Shown here piece by piece: positions 19,407 to 27,763 of a DNA stretch of 46,677 nucleotides (position 1 is the stretch's first letter; every line of letters starts with the position of its first letter). Source of the DNA: Flavobacterium bizetiae (GTDB taxonomy: Bacteria > Bacteroidota > Bacteroidia > Flavobacteriales > Flavobacteriaceae); assembly GCF_902804475.1 (NCBI RefSeq), contig NZ_CADCSU010000079.1, positions 1-46,677 of the forward strand, given 5' to 3'. The translations under genes and the position numbers were made by a program. The notes beneath the pieces were generated by a model. The model was not told the DNA's origin. It did not search any database and was given only the letters and a program-made list of their open reading frames with translations.

Positions 19407-21035
19407 TTACCAGTTTGGATTTTGAGATAAATTAGTATTAATCAAACGCTCATCTCTTGGTATTGGCCATAAATAATGTTTCTCAGGATCAAAAGTTCTT
19501 AGGTTTACTCTCAAGTAACCATTGTCTACTGATGATACACCAAATTTTGCTCCGTGCGCATAGCCGTTCAAAACAACTTCGGCAGTTTTCCATCTTCTAA
19601 TATCAAAGATTCTTAAACCTTCCATTGCAAATTCTGTACGACGCTCATTTCTTATTACTTCTCTAAGTCCTGTTTGTCCTAAAGTATTATTAAAAGATAA
19701 AGCTGCTGTGTCTGAAAAACCTGCACGGGTTCTTAATGGTTTAATGGTCTGATCCCATACTGCACTTGTCATTTGGTTCAACTCGTTTTTAGCTTCAGCA
19801 TACATCAATAAAATATCTGCATAGCGAAACAACATTAGATTTAAACCTGATTGCAAAGAGGTTAAGTGTTGTGTATCATAATATTTACGAGTATAATAAC
19901 CTGTAGGTGTTGAAGAAGAACCTTGTACAAATTCATCTGTTGGGTTTCCTACTGACGTACCAGGTTTGATGTAAATAATATGAGAACTTCCGTCTCCTTC
20001 TTTCCAGTTGTATTTATCATACACTACAGTATTGGTAAGTCTTGGATCTCTGTTGATATAAGGATCGTTTTCGTTATATCCTGATCCGGCTTCGTTAATT
20101 CTTTTTCCGTTAAGCATTAAATAACTGTCTACTAATTCCTGAGTTGGAGCCAAAGCATTTAGCCTTGCACCTGCAGAAAGCGGAGCCATGTCAAAAAATT
20201 CTCCCCACATTCTAAACTGAGGTACATATTGTAAACTTAAGATGTCTTCGCTATTGTACTCATTTTGTTGTTGAAACAATCCTTCGTAAGACGGAAACAA
20301 ACTATACGTTCCGTAACTCATTGCAATAAATGGTTCTACCGTTTTTACAACATCATCCCATTTGCCTTCATACAAAAGAACTCTTGCTTTTAGAGCTACT
20401 GCAGCTCCCATAGTGATCTTTCCTCTGTCTGAAGTGGCAAGCTGTGTGTTTTTTGGTAATGCCGGAATGATAGCGTCTAACTCACTCAGTATAGAAGCGA
20501 TCACTTCTGCATGCGACGTTCTGCTTACTGTTGTTGCTTCTGTAAGAGAAGGATCTTTCGCTATTAACGGAATATCTCCAAACCAAGTCGTTAACTGAAA
20601 ATGCTGAAACGCTCTTAAAAAACGAGCTTCGGCTTTCATTCTTGCAATTACAGTGGCATCTGCATTAGGAACACGGTCTATATTTTCTAATAAAAGATTA
20701 CAGGTTTTAATTCCTGCATATCTGTTGTTCCATTCGTCTTTTATTCTTCCTAAAGAAGGATCATAAATTCCGGCACCAATCGATGCAGCTCCGGCGTTAT
20801 CCCCTCTTCCGTTAAAAGCATTATCAGATAAAGCTTCATTATAAAAGAAATACTGACTGGTTTGCATTTGCGAATAAGCCGTGTTCAGAAAAGTCTGTGC
20901 TTTATCTACACTTGTCCAATAATTAGAATCTGTAAATTGATTTTCAGGCGCAAGGTCCAGATCTTCACAGCTTACCAATAGTAAGAGTACCACTGGTATG
21001 AATTTTATGTGTTTAAGTATATTTTTCATTTTCAT
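19407..21035 (-). CDS. SusD/RagB-family nutrient-binding lipoprotein
   Basis: Lid subunit of a SusCD outer-membrane glycan importer. Lipobox LLVSC gives lipidated Cys23, followed by EDLDLAPE, typical of SusD proteins. The TPR-rich SusD fold covers the rest: the N-terminal part has YWTSVDKAQTFLNTAYSQ and the C-terminal part has RYADILLMYAEAKNE and the usual closing motif with YLWPIPRDER. At 542 aa the length is normal. It starts 5 bp after the susC stop, so the two are translationally linked. Ligand unknown; expected to be mannose-rich oligosaccharides produced by the GH76 enzyme. Confidence 0.95.
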   Translation of the reverse strand: MKMKNILKHIKFIPVVLLLLVSCEDLDLAPENQFTDSNYWTSVDKAQTFLNTAYSQMQTSQYFFYNEALSDNAFNGRGDNAGAASIGAGIYDPSLGRIKDEWNNRYAGIKTCNLLLENIDRVPNADATVIARMKAEARFLRAFQHFQLTTWFGDIPLIAKDPSLTEATTVSRTSHAEVIASILSELDAIIPALPKNTQLATSDRGKITMGAAVALKARVLLYEGKWDDVVKTVEPFIAMSYGTYSLFPSYEGLFQQQNEYNSEDILSLQYVPQFRMWGEFFDMAPLSAGARLNALAPTQELVDSYLMLNGKRINEAGSGYNENDPYINRDPRLTNTVVYDKYNWKEGDGSSHIIYIKPGTSVGNPTDEFVQGSSSTPTGYYTRKYYDTQHLTSLQSGLNLMLFRYADILLMYAEAKNELNQMTSAVWDQTIKPLRTRAGFSDTAALSFNNTLGQTGLREVIRNERRTEFAMEGLRIFDIRRWKTAEVVLNGYAHGAKFGVSSVDNGYLRVNLRTFDPEKHYLWPIPRDERLINTNLSQNPNW

Positions 21036-21040
21036 TTTTT

Positions 21041-24000
21041 TTAAAAGGTAATATCGATACCCATTCCATAATAAACCTGCGTTGGATAAGCTCTTCCGCT
21101 GTTAGCGCCTGAAGGTGTCATGCTATTGTTGAATTCAGAAAGTTCCGGATCAACAAATTTCACTTTAGACAGTGTAAGTAAATTTTGTCCTGAAACGTAG
21201 ACATGAAATTTGCTCATTCCTAATCTTTGCGCCACATCATTTGATAATGAATATCCTATTTGCACATTTTTTAACCTTGCGTAAGCACCATCATACAAAT
21301 ACATATCAGAACCTCTTCTGAAGTTGTTTGTATTCGATTGTGTACCATTGTTTGCCAATCTCGGGTATCTTGCATCCGGATTTTGAGGCGTCCAATAATC
21401 CAATTGGTGCGTGTACATTGTCATACCATAATTGTAGTGAAATGGCTCTACAAGCTCACCTCTAATCATCATGGTTCTTTTTCCAACACCCTGAATGAAA
21501 ATGCTTAAATCAAAATTTTTGTAATCTAAATTATAAGTCGCTCCGTACGTATATCTTGGGAAAGGATTTCCAAAAACAAACTTGTCATTGTCATCAATTT
21601 TACCATCTTTATTAACGTCTACGTAACGGTTATCACCTGGCTGAACATTTAATCCTTCCGGAACTGCTGCGCCTTTGATTTCATCCCAGTTCTGGAAAAT
21701 TCCATCTCTCTTTAAACCAACATATGAATTAAAAGGCAATCCTTCACGAAGAATAACCTGTAACTCTTCTACACCAGTTAATCTTTCTTTTCCTCCATAA
21801 TCCAGTACTTTGTTTTTAGAATCACCAAAATTCACCATCAAAGTATGATTTAATACTTTTCCTTTATGTCTGTAAGTCGCGCTTATTTCCCATCCGCGGT
21901 TTCCTACTTTACCAGCATTAAACATTGGTAATCCTGTACCAAAAACTCCAGGTACCTGAGGCGGTACAAGTATGTCTGATGTTACTTTATCGAAATAATC
22001 GAATGAAAATGATAAAGCTCCTTTAAAGAAATCGGCATCGATTCCGGCATTAAAAGTGGCTGCTTTTTCCCATTGAATATCAGGGTTTGCAAAATTATAT
22101 CCTGTACCACTTACCCCACTATTATTAAAACCATAAGCGTTTTGAAAAGTAAAATAAGTCGTTTGATATTGATAGTTACCTACGTTTTGGTTTCCTAAAA
22201 TACCATAAGAAGCTCTTAATTTGATGTTACCTACCTTATCGTTATAGTTTTCCATGAAATTTTCTTTGGTCAACGCATAACCAAGAGTTCCTGATGGAAA
22301 GAATCCCCATCTTAATTCATCTCTAAATTTTGATGATCCGTCATATCTAAAACTAAATTCTGCAAAATATTTATCTTTAAAATCATACGAAGCACGGCCA
22401 AAAAGAGAATTAAGGCTATTTTTTGATGAACTTGCATTAGAATTATAAGAGTTCTCTCCAATTACAGTTTCGCTGGTTGGCGTTCCTAAATCCGGATCAG
22501 TATATTTTTTGTAAATACCAATTCCTCTGTCTGAATGATTTTCATTAGAAACCCCAATCAATCCGCCTACGTTATGAACACCACCAAAAGTTTTAGTGTA
22601 CTCTAACATAAATTGCGTATTAAGGTCAAGACTTTTTCTCGTTTCATCGTTCGTATCTCTGTCAGCGCCATAAACTCCCTGAGGCGAAAATTTTACTTCT
22701 TTTACTCTGCTGTACATACTTCCGGACCATAAACGTCCTCCAAAAACACCTTTTACTTTTAAAGCATCTGTTAATTTAAATTCAGCATTCAAAGCTCCAA
22801 AAACATCATCATTGTCGTATTTTCTAAAACCTCCCTGCTCTAAAATTCCTAATGAATTAAATTGCTGTAAAACATCATTCGTCAGGTAATTACCATCTTT
22901 ATCTTTTTGAGTATAATATAACGGAACCCTGAAAGCATCTACCATTAAGGTACCTGTGCTTGATGAGTGATCTGTAATTTTTTGTTTTGAATAGGCTAAC
23001 GTAGATGTTAACTTAAATTTACCGTATTCGTTCGTAAGATTTATTCTAAAGTTGTAACGCTCCATTCCTTTTTTAGGCCCGACGAATGTACTTTCCTGAT
23101 CCAGATATCCTAATGATACTAAATAAGTTGAGTTTTGACTTCCGCCCGAAAAAGATAAATTTTGATTTAACTGAAGCGCCGGTTTTACAATTTCTTCTGC
23201 AAACCATTCTGTATCGCCATTTGCTTTTAGCTCAGCAATTTTAGCTGCCGAAAATACTGCTGTTGATTCACCTGAATTAAATGCAGCTTCATTTCTTAGC
23301 ATGGCATTTTCGTACCCGTGTACCGGCTTCGTAAAATATTTAGGATTATTAAATCCTGTAAGACTGCTGTACTGAATCGACATTGGTTTCTCTTTACTAC
23401 CTTTTCTGGTCGTAATAAGAACAACACCATTACTGGCTCTCGATCCGTAGATCGCAGCACTACCCGCATCTTTTAATACCGATACACTTTCGATATCAGC
23501 AGGATTCAAAGCATTTATATCTCCACCTACTATACCGTCTATAACTATCAGCGGGCTATTATTTCCTAATGTACTAATCCCGCGAATGTTTAGGTTTAAG
23601 CCTGCACCTGGCTCAGAGTTAGTTTGCTGAATCGTTAAACTTGGCGCTTTACCTTGTAGGGCAAGCGTTGCGTTTACGTTAGGTCTGTCCTTAAAGGCAT
23701 CATTATTAACCTGATCGATGGCACCTACAACTTTTCTTTTCTTTTGTGTACCATAACCTACTACAACTACTTCATCTAATGCTGAGACATCTAAGTCCAT
23801 TACTACATTAATAACGCTTCTGTTGTTCACCTTTAATTCTATCGGTTTGTAACCAATCATTGTAAAGCGCAAAGAACCCGTTCCGTTTTTTAATGTTATC
23901 GAGTAATGCCCGTCAAAATCAGCATTTACTGCATTTCTGGGATCACTTACATCAATAACCGAAGCTCCCGGAAGAGAAAGTTTGTCTGAAAGAGAAGTGA

Positions 24001-24130
24001 TGACCCCAGTAACCTGAGTTTTTTGATTCTGGGCTGTAACATGGTTATACCCGCCACAAATGAGAATAATTGTGAGAAAAAAATGCATGTACAGCATCTT
24101 TTTCTTTCTGCAATTTGATTGTTTCATCAT
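21041..24130 (-). CDS. SusC/RagA-family TonB-dependent glycan transporter
   Basis: Outer-membrane beta-barrel that imports oligosaccharides using TonB energy. The signal peptide ends near residue 34 (VTAQ). A carboxypeptidase-regulatory-like domain follows (about 38-115), then the TonB-box-like DEVVVVGYG (119-127), the plug domain (about 135-245) and the barrel to the C-terminal Phe. Length (1029 aa) is typical. It is the first gene of the PUL operon. Its promoter at 24318-24341 carries a perfect LacI-type operator, and transcription would leave a leader of about 180 nt. No hybrid two-component sensor or ECF sigma/anti-sigma pair, the more common PUL regulators, is nearby. Confidence 0.96.
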   Translation of the reverse strand: MMKQSNCRKKKMLYMHFFLTIILICGGYNHVTAQNQKTQVTGVITSLSDKLSLPGASVIDVSDPRNAVNADFDGHYSITLKNGTGSLRFTMIGYKPIELKVNNRSVINVVMDLDVSALDEVVVVGYGTQKKRKVVGAIDQVNNDAFKDRPNVNATLALQGKAPSLTIQQTNSEPGAGLNLNIRGISTLGNNSPLIVIDGIVGGDINALNPADIESVSVLKDAGSAAIYGSRASNGVVLITTRKGSKEKPMSIQYSSLTGFNNPKYFTKPVHGYENAMLRNEAAFNSGESTAVFSAAKIAELKANGDTEWFAEEIVKPALQLNQNLSFSGGSQNSTYLVSLGYLDQESTFVGPKKGMERYNFRINLTNEYGKFKLTSTLAYSKQKITDHSSSTGTLMVDAFRVPLYYTQKDKDGNYLTNDVLQQFNSLGILEQGGFRKYDNDDVFGALNAEFKLTDALKVKGVFGGRLWSGSMYSRVKEVKFSPQGVYGADRDTNDETRKSLDLNTQFMLEYTKTFGGVHNVGGLIGVSNENHSDRGIGIYKKYTDPDLGTPTSETVIGENSYNSNASSSKNSLNSLFGRASYDFKDKYFAEFSFRYDGSSKFRDELRWGFFPSGTLGYALTKENFMENYNDKVGNIKLRASYGILGNQNVGNYQYQTTYFTFQNAYGFNNSGVSGTGYNFANPDIQWEKAATFNAGIDADFFKGALSFSFDYFDKVTSDILVPPQVPGVFGTGLPMFNAGKVGNRGWEISATYRHKGKVLNHTLMVNFGDSKNKVLDYGGKERLTGVEELQVILREGLPFNSYVGLKRDGIFQNWDEIKGAAVPEGLNVQPGDNRYVDVNKDGKIDDNDKFVFGNPFPRYTYGATYNLDYKNFDLSIFIQGVGKRTMMIRGELVEPFHYNYGMTMYTHQLDYWTPQNPDARYPRLANNGTQSNTNNFRRGSDMYLYDGAYARLKNVQIGYSLSNDVAQRLGMSKFHVYVSGQNLLTLSKVKFVDPELSEFNNSMTPSGANSGRAYPTQVYYGMGIDITF

Positions 24131-24317
24131 GAAAAATTTTGGTTAGTTAGTTTTTATTGAATTAATTCTGAAGTTTTAAGGATTGCGTTTTTTTGAAATT
24201 TTAAAATCACTTCAACTATTTAAAAATTAGCTTGTCTGTGTTTTGGGTTGACTAAAATGTTCCGGAAATTTTAATCGGTAAAAAACCAAACGAACTACAA
24301 TAAGTATTAATTCATAG

Positions 24318-24341
24318 CAAACATACTAAAACGTTTTAGTA
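24318..24341 (-). promoter_or_regulatory. susC promoter with perfect LacI-type operator
   Basis: TACTAAAACGTTTTAGTA (24324-24341) is an 18-bp perfect palindrome with a central CG, as expected for LacI-family operators. On the minus strand it runs into TATGTTTG (24318-24325), a match to TAnnTTTG, overlapping by two bases. Bound repressor would cover the -7/-33 spacer. The same 18 bp occur at 28629-28646. Confidence 0.85.
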
Positions 24342-24437
24342 AAAAAAAACTTTTTTTGCTAAATATAATTTTAATGTTAATTTTATAAGATATGCGCTTA
24401 TTTGAGGTGTATTATTAAATATTACGCAATTAAAATC

Positions 24438-24455
24438 AACGAAAACGTTATAATA
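24438..24455. promoter_or_regulatory. Possible auxiliary LacI-type operator
   Basis: AACGAAAACGTTATAATA matches the 18-bp operator at 14 positions, including AAAACGTT at the centre. Its centre lies 114 bp from that of the main susC operator, close to 11 helical turns. No -7 element adjoins it, so it would be a secondary site allowing DNA looping, or a chance match in AT-rich sequence. Confidence 0.35.
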
Positions 24456-24539
24456 ACTGTTAAAATTATTGATCTTAAAAATCGCTGTAAATCAATTTTT
24501 ACGGTCTACAGCCCCCTTTTTTTAGTAAAAGAGATAAAA

Positions 24540-24581
24540 AAAATCTGAGAATCAATAATTGCTTATTGACGCTCAGATTTT
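24540..24581 (-). terminator. Terminator of the LacI-family gene
   Basis: A long stem: AAAATCTGAG (24540-24549) pairs with CTCAGATTTT (24572-24581), and the inner TCAATAA/TTATTGA also pairs around TTGC. On the minus strand a U-run follows. It lies 48 bp after the regulator's stop codon and separates that transcript from susC. The rest of the 498-bp gap (24131-24628) holds the susC promoter and leader. Confidence 0.85.
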
Positions 24582-24628
24582 CTTAAAAATTAAATAGTAT
24601 TCTACTGTAAATTAGCGTAGTAAATGCC

Positions 24629-25654
24629 TTACTTCACGAGTGAAGACTCGCGTACTATCAGCTCTGTTTTTAGTACGATTTTATGACTAGTTTCGCTCAC
24701 ATCTTTTTTCTTTAAAAGAGGCAGCATCAGCTCCATCAATTTAGTACTTATTTCTATCAAAGGTTGTGCAACAGATGTAATCGAAGGATCGTAGATTTTG
24801 AACATATCATTATCATCAAATGCAATGATACCCAACTCTTTTATTAATTTCGGATTGTTTTCTTTCAAAACCTCCAAACCGCTTTGTGCAAGATAGTTAG
24901 TGGCATAAAATACAGCATCTAAATCAGTATGTTTATCAAAGAAATCCTTAACATACTCCTTCCCTCTTCCCTTTATAATTTCGTTAAACGGAATTTGAAG
25001 TGTATGCGGTTTCAAACCATGTTCTTCAACCGCTTTTTCATATCCTGACAAACGCCCCATCATCTGACTCTGATCTGAAGCGGTGGTAATAAAACCAATA
25101 TTTTTAAACTTATTTTTGATCAAATGTTCCGTCGCATCAAAAGCCGCCTGAACATTATCAATAACAACACTATTACAATCTAATCCTTCAAAAAACCTGT
25201 CTAATAAAACCACAGGAATATTATCTTTTATCAAACTTTCAATAGTATCTTTTATCCCCGGAGACGGTACAATAATAAACCCGTCTACCTGACGAAAATT
25301 AAATAAATTGATCAATTCATTCGATTTTTCATCATCATTTTCGTTGCTGCAAAAAATAACTTTATATCCTTTTTCGTATGCAATATCTTCAAAAATTCGG
25401 GCCAGTTTCGAAAAGAAATTATTCGAAATATCTTCGACCATAAAAACCAGGATTTTAGATTTTCCGGTTCTAAGGCTTTGTGCAATTTGGTTGGGTCTGT
25501 AATTAATTAATTTTGCATAATCTAAAACCTTTTTTGTAAGTTCTTTAGAAATGTGTTTTTCTTTTGCCTTACCATTTAACACAAAAGATACCGTAGTTAC
25601 AGATATCTTCAATTCATCGGCAATATTTCTAATAGAAACAGGTTTTTTCTTCAT
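24629..25654 (-). CDS. LacI-family transcriptional regulator
   Basis: DNA-binding regulator with an N-terminal LacI helix-turn-helix (about 6-52; VSIRNIADELKISVTTVSFVLNGK) with the hinge region following near INYRPNQIAQSLRTGKS. A periplasmic-binding-protein-like sugar-sensing domain spans about 60-335. Length (341 aa) is normal. It is encoded alone just upstream of susC and ends with its own terminator. LacI proteins bind palindromes with a central CpG; the TACTAAAACGTTTTAGTA sites at the susC and esterase promoters are the obvious targets. The inducer is probably a mannose-related sugar, which is inferred. Its own promoter is framed by a different inverted repeat (25669-25729). Confidence 0.93.
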   Translation of the reverse strand: MKKKPVSIRNIADELKISVTTVSFVLNGKAKEKHISKELTKKVLDYAKLINYRPNQIAQSLRTGKSKILVFMVEDISNNFFSKLARIFEDIAYEKGYKVIFCSNENDDEKSNELINLFNFRQVDGFIIVPSPGIKDTIESLIKDNIPVVLLDRFFEGLDCNSVVIDNVQAAFDATEHLIKNKFKNIGFITTASDQSQMMGRLSGYEKAVEEHGLKPHTLQIPFNEIIKGRGKEYVKDFFDKHTDLDAVFYATNYLAQSGLEVLKENNPKLIKELGIIAFDDNDMFKIYDPSITSVAQPLIEISTKLMELMLPLLKKKDVSETSHKIVLKTELIVRESSLVK

Positions 25655-25668
25655 TTTAAAATCATTTT

Positions 25669-25729
25669 TAATTTAAAACCACAATTTTTTGCTCAAATAT
25701 AGTAAAGTTATTATTGTGGTCTTAAATTA
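25669..25729 (-). promoter_or_regulatory. LacI-gene promoter inside a large inverted repeat
   Basis: TAATTTAAAACCACAAT (25669-25685) and ATTGTGGTCTTAAATTA (25713-25729) are reverse complements at 16 of 17 positions, with a 27-bp spacer. The spacer contains TATATTTG on the minus strand (25694-25701), a -7 match 40 bp before the start codon. One arm therefore covers the -33 region and the other the start of the leader. This suggests a two-site operator or a 5'-UTR hairpin. The arms do not resemble the susC operator. Confidence 0.6.
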
Positions 25730-25800
25730 GTACTATTTTACTTAAATAAAAATCTTAGATCTTATTTCAATTACTAAAGATAAAACCGAATCTTTTTGTT

Positions 25801-25885
25801 TAGGAGCTAATCCCGCTATCCATTCCAATCTTTTGTGCCGAACCCCGGCACAAAAGGATTTCCACTTCTATCGGGGCTAGGGCAA
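25801..25885. repeat. Dispersed repeat A, copy 2
   Basis: An 85-bp unit with the same ends as 6301-6420 (TAGGAGCTAATCCCGC ... TATCGGGGCTAGGGCAA). It carries an 11-bp GC-containing stem, CTTTTGTGCCG (25830-25840) with CGGCACAAAAG (25846-25856). It is non-coding and lies between the cupin stop and the LacI-gene promoter. Confidence 0.75.
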
Positions 25886-25916
25886 TCATTTTTATAATAA
25901 TGTTTTCGTCTAGTTT

Positions 25917-26026
25917 GTCATCCTGAGGAACGAAGGATCACACATATAGCTCGACAAAGATTGGCTACATTCTATATGGAATTTCTTGTGTGACTTCTTG
26001 TGTGATTTCTCCTTCGTCGAAATGAC
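25917..26026. repeat. MITE-like repeat B, copy 3
   Basis: It begins GTCATCCTGAGGAACGAAGG and ends with a diverged reverse complement, CTCCTTCGTCGAAATGAC. The interior shares CTCGACAAAGATTGGC with the copy at 6593-6690. As at 6.3 kb, it follows repeat A by a few dozen bases. Confidence 0.7.
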
Positions 26027-26062
26027 AATATTGAGTTTAAACCTTTGCGAGATTACTTTTTA

Positions 26063-26578
26063 TTAACGCCCAAAATCATCCTGAAGTCGCACAATATCAT
26101 CTTCATCTGAAGGATTATCCTGATCTGTATGTTGCCAGATTTCGGCAATTACGCCCCACGAATCCAAACCTATCAGACGGTGACGTTCTCCTTTATCCAT
26201 CTGGATAAAATCACCATTTTGCAATGTTTTTAATTCACCTTCTTCATCTGTATCGCTAATTTTAACTCCAACCGGACCTTCTACTACTTTCCAGATTTCA
26301 GCTCTTCTAAAATGGTATTGCCACGAAAGTCTTTTCTCCGGAGCTACCACCAAAATTTTTGGGCTTAATTTGTTTGTTATTTGTACTTCGTCAAGTTTTA
26401 AATGCGGGAAAAACTTAGTGATAAAATCACTTGCCTGACTTTCTTCAATTACAAAAAAACCACCCCAGGGTCTCGTCTGATCTTCATTGATGATGCTAAA
26501 ATTGTGTTTCTCGATTTCAGTTCTAATTTTATCAAACACAATTGCTTTACTGTCTTTATCTTCTATTTTGATATTCAT
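26063..26578 (-). CDS. Cupin-type phosphomannose isomerase-like protein
   Basis: Small cupin of the mannose-6-phosphate isomerase type II group (ManC C-terminal-like), predicted to interconvert mannose-6-phosphate and fructose-6-phosphate in the cytoplasm. Recognisable parts are RPWGGFFVIEE (about 37-47), the cupin barrel with SWQYHFRRAEIWKVVEG (about 89-105) supplying metal ligands, and the closing PSDEDDIVRLQDDFGR, the family's DDYGR-like end. There is no signal peptide. It starts 26 bp after the ROK kinase gene and would act directly on that kinase's product. Family membership is clear; enzyme activity is inferred because related cupins include non-catalytic proteins. Confidence 0.8.
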   Translation of the reverse strand: MNIKIEDKDSKAIVFDKIRTEIEKHNFSIINEDQTRPWGGFFVIEESQASDFITKFFPHLKLDEVQITNKLSPKILVVAPEKRLSWQYHFRRAEIWKVVEGPVGVKISDTDEEGELKTLQNGDFIQMDKGERHRLIGLDSWGVIAEIWQHTDQDNPSDEDDIVRLQDDFGR

Positions 26579-26604
26579 GATCTTCTTTTTTATTATTTTA
26601 TTAC

Positions 26605-27546
26605 TTAAAAGTACGGTAATTCTGCTTTAATTCGTTCCCAAAAAACTTCATTAAACAAATAACTTGATCCCAAAATACTCGTTTGCTCCGTATTTTCAAC
26701 AATAGAAATTGCTATGTCTATATTTTTACTTTTTAAGTTTTCCTGAAATTTAGTTAAAAACAATCGATTCGATTTGGCAATATTTCCGCCAAGAATCAAA
26801 AGGTCAGCTTGGAAATCAATAATAAAAGGCGCTAAAAATTCGCTTAAATTATTAGCAAAATCATCAAATATTTTTGCTGTAGAGTAATCTTCAATACCTG
26901 CAATTTCCTTTACTCCATCCGTTAATTTATTTCCTGTAATACTTTCGTACTGACTTAAAAACCATCTTGTCGAAAAATAATTATCTGCAATACTGTCCGC
27001 AAAAGGTTTGTCCCACAAACAACCATTATGCGGCACATTACTTCCTTGAGTAATAGGTAATTTGTTGTCTAAAAAAGCAGCTCCAAAACCGGTTCCCAGA
27101 GTTATCGCGATTACTTTACTATTCGCATAAGATTCTTGTTTAAGCGATCCTCCTACTCCAAAACAGCTGGCGTCATTAAGAAACCTGAAACTCACATTTT
27201 GGGTGCTTAAATATTTTAAAAGTTCTTCTGAAACCGACACATTATATAAAGATTCGTACTTATCATTTCCTTCAAACATTGCTATTCCGGTTTCGTACTG
27301 AAACGGACCAGGCATAGAAAAAGCGATCCCAATAGTATCACTCAAAGAATAGTCGTATGTTTCCTGAATGATCTGGATGGTTTGATTAATAATATCTGCC
27401 CATTTTTTTATAATCACTTCTTTAGAAGCTTTGCTGTCTACAGCTCCGCTAAAATATGTTCCCGGAATTATCACAAAATCATTACCATTTACAGCAGCAC
27501 TGCTTATGTGGCTTCCTCCAATATCTACACCTATTGTTATTGACAT
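26605..27546 (-). CDS. ROK-family sugar kinase (probable mannokinase)
   Basis: Cytoplasmic sugar kinase of the ROK/hexokinase fold. The phosphate-binding motif IGVDIGGSH is at 5-13, the catalytic Asp is D125 in FLNDASCFG, and the second nucleotide motif is LGTGFGAAF (150-158). The usual ROK zinc cluster (CxCGxxGCxE) is absent: the region reads PHNGCLWDK, keeping only H173 and C176. There is no helix-turn-helix, so this is a kinase and not a NagC-type repressor. Pairing with the isomerase-like cupin suggests mannose as substrate, though glucose or N-acyl sugars cannot be excluded. A TAGGTTTG promoter element lies upstream at 27658. Confidence 0.82.
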   Translation of the reverse strand: MSITIGVDIGGSHISSAAVNGNDFVIIPGTYFSGAVDSKASKEVIIKKWADIINQTIQIIQETYDYSLSDTIGIAFSMPGPFQYETGIAMFEGNDKYESLYNVSVSEELLKYLSTQNVSFRFLNDASCFGVGGSLKQESYANSKVIAITLGTGFGAAFLDNKLPITQGSNVPHNGCLWDKPFADSIADNYFSTRWFLSQYESITGNKLTDGVKEIAGIEDYSTAKIFDDFANNLSEFLAPFIIDFQADLLILGGNIAKSNRLFLTKFQENLKSKNIDIAISIVENTEQTSILGSSYLFNEVFWERIKAELPYF

Positions 27547-27657
27547 TTCTTACTCATTTTAATTATTTTTTTACTCATAATCAATTCAATTAATTATCTC
27601 TATTTTTTCTCTATTTTGTTGTGGATAAGTTACTTTCTAGCTTTTTAAAATAATATT

Positions 27658-27665
27658 CAAACCTA
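27658..27665 (-). promoter_or_regulatory. Candidate -7 element for the ROK-cupin pair
   Basis: TAGGTTTG on the minus strand matches TAnnTTTG in the 217-bp gap between the esterase and kinase genes. The leader would be about 100 nt. No LacI-type operator adjoins it, so this promoter may be constitutive, with regulated read-through from the esterase promoter adding to it. Confidence 0.45.
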
Positions 27666-27763
27666 AAAAGAAAGACTTTTAACATCCGATACTATATTGT
27701 CAAAAAACAATACTATTCTCCTGAATTACTTTTCTTGAATTATAAATTCAGAAAATTTGTAAT

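Noticed and set aside
16855..24267. TTCCGGAA palindromes before the GH2 gene (16855-16862) and in the susC leader (24260-24267)
   Set aside because: Only 8 bp, with differing flanks; two copies in 46 kb is compatible with chance.
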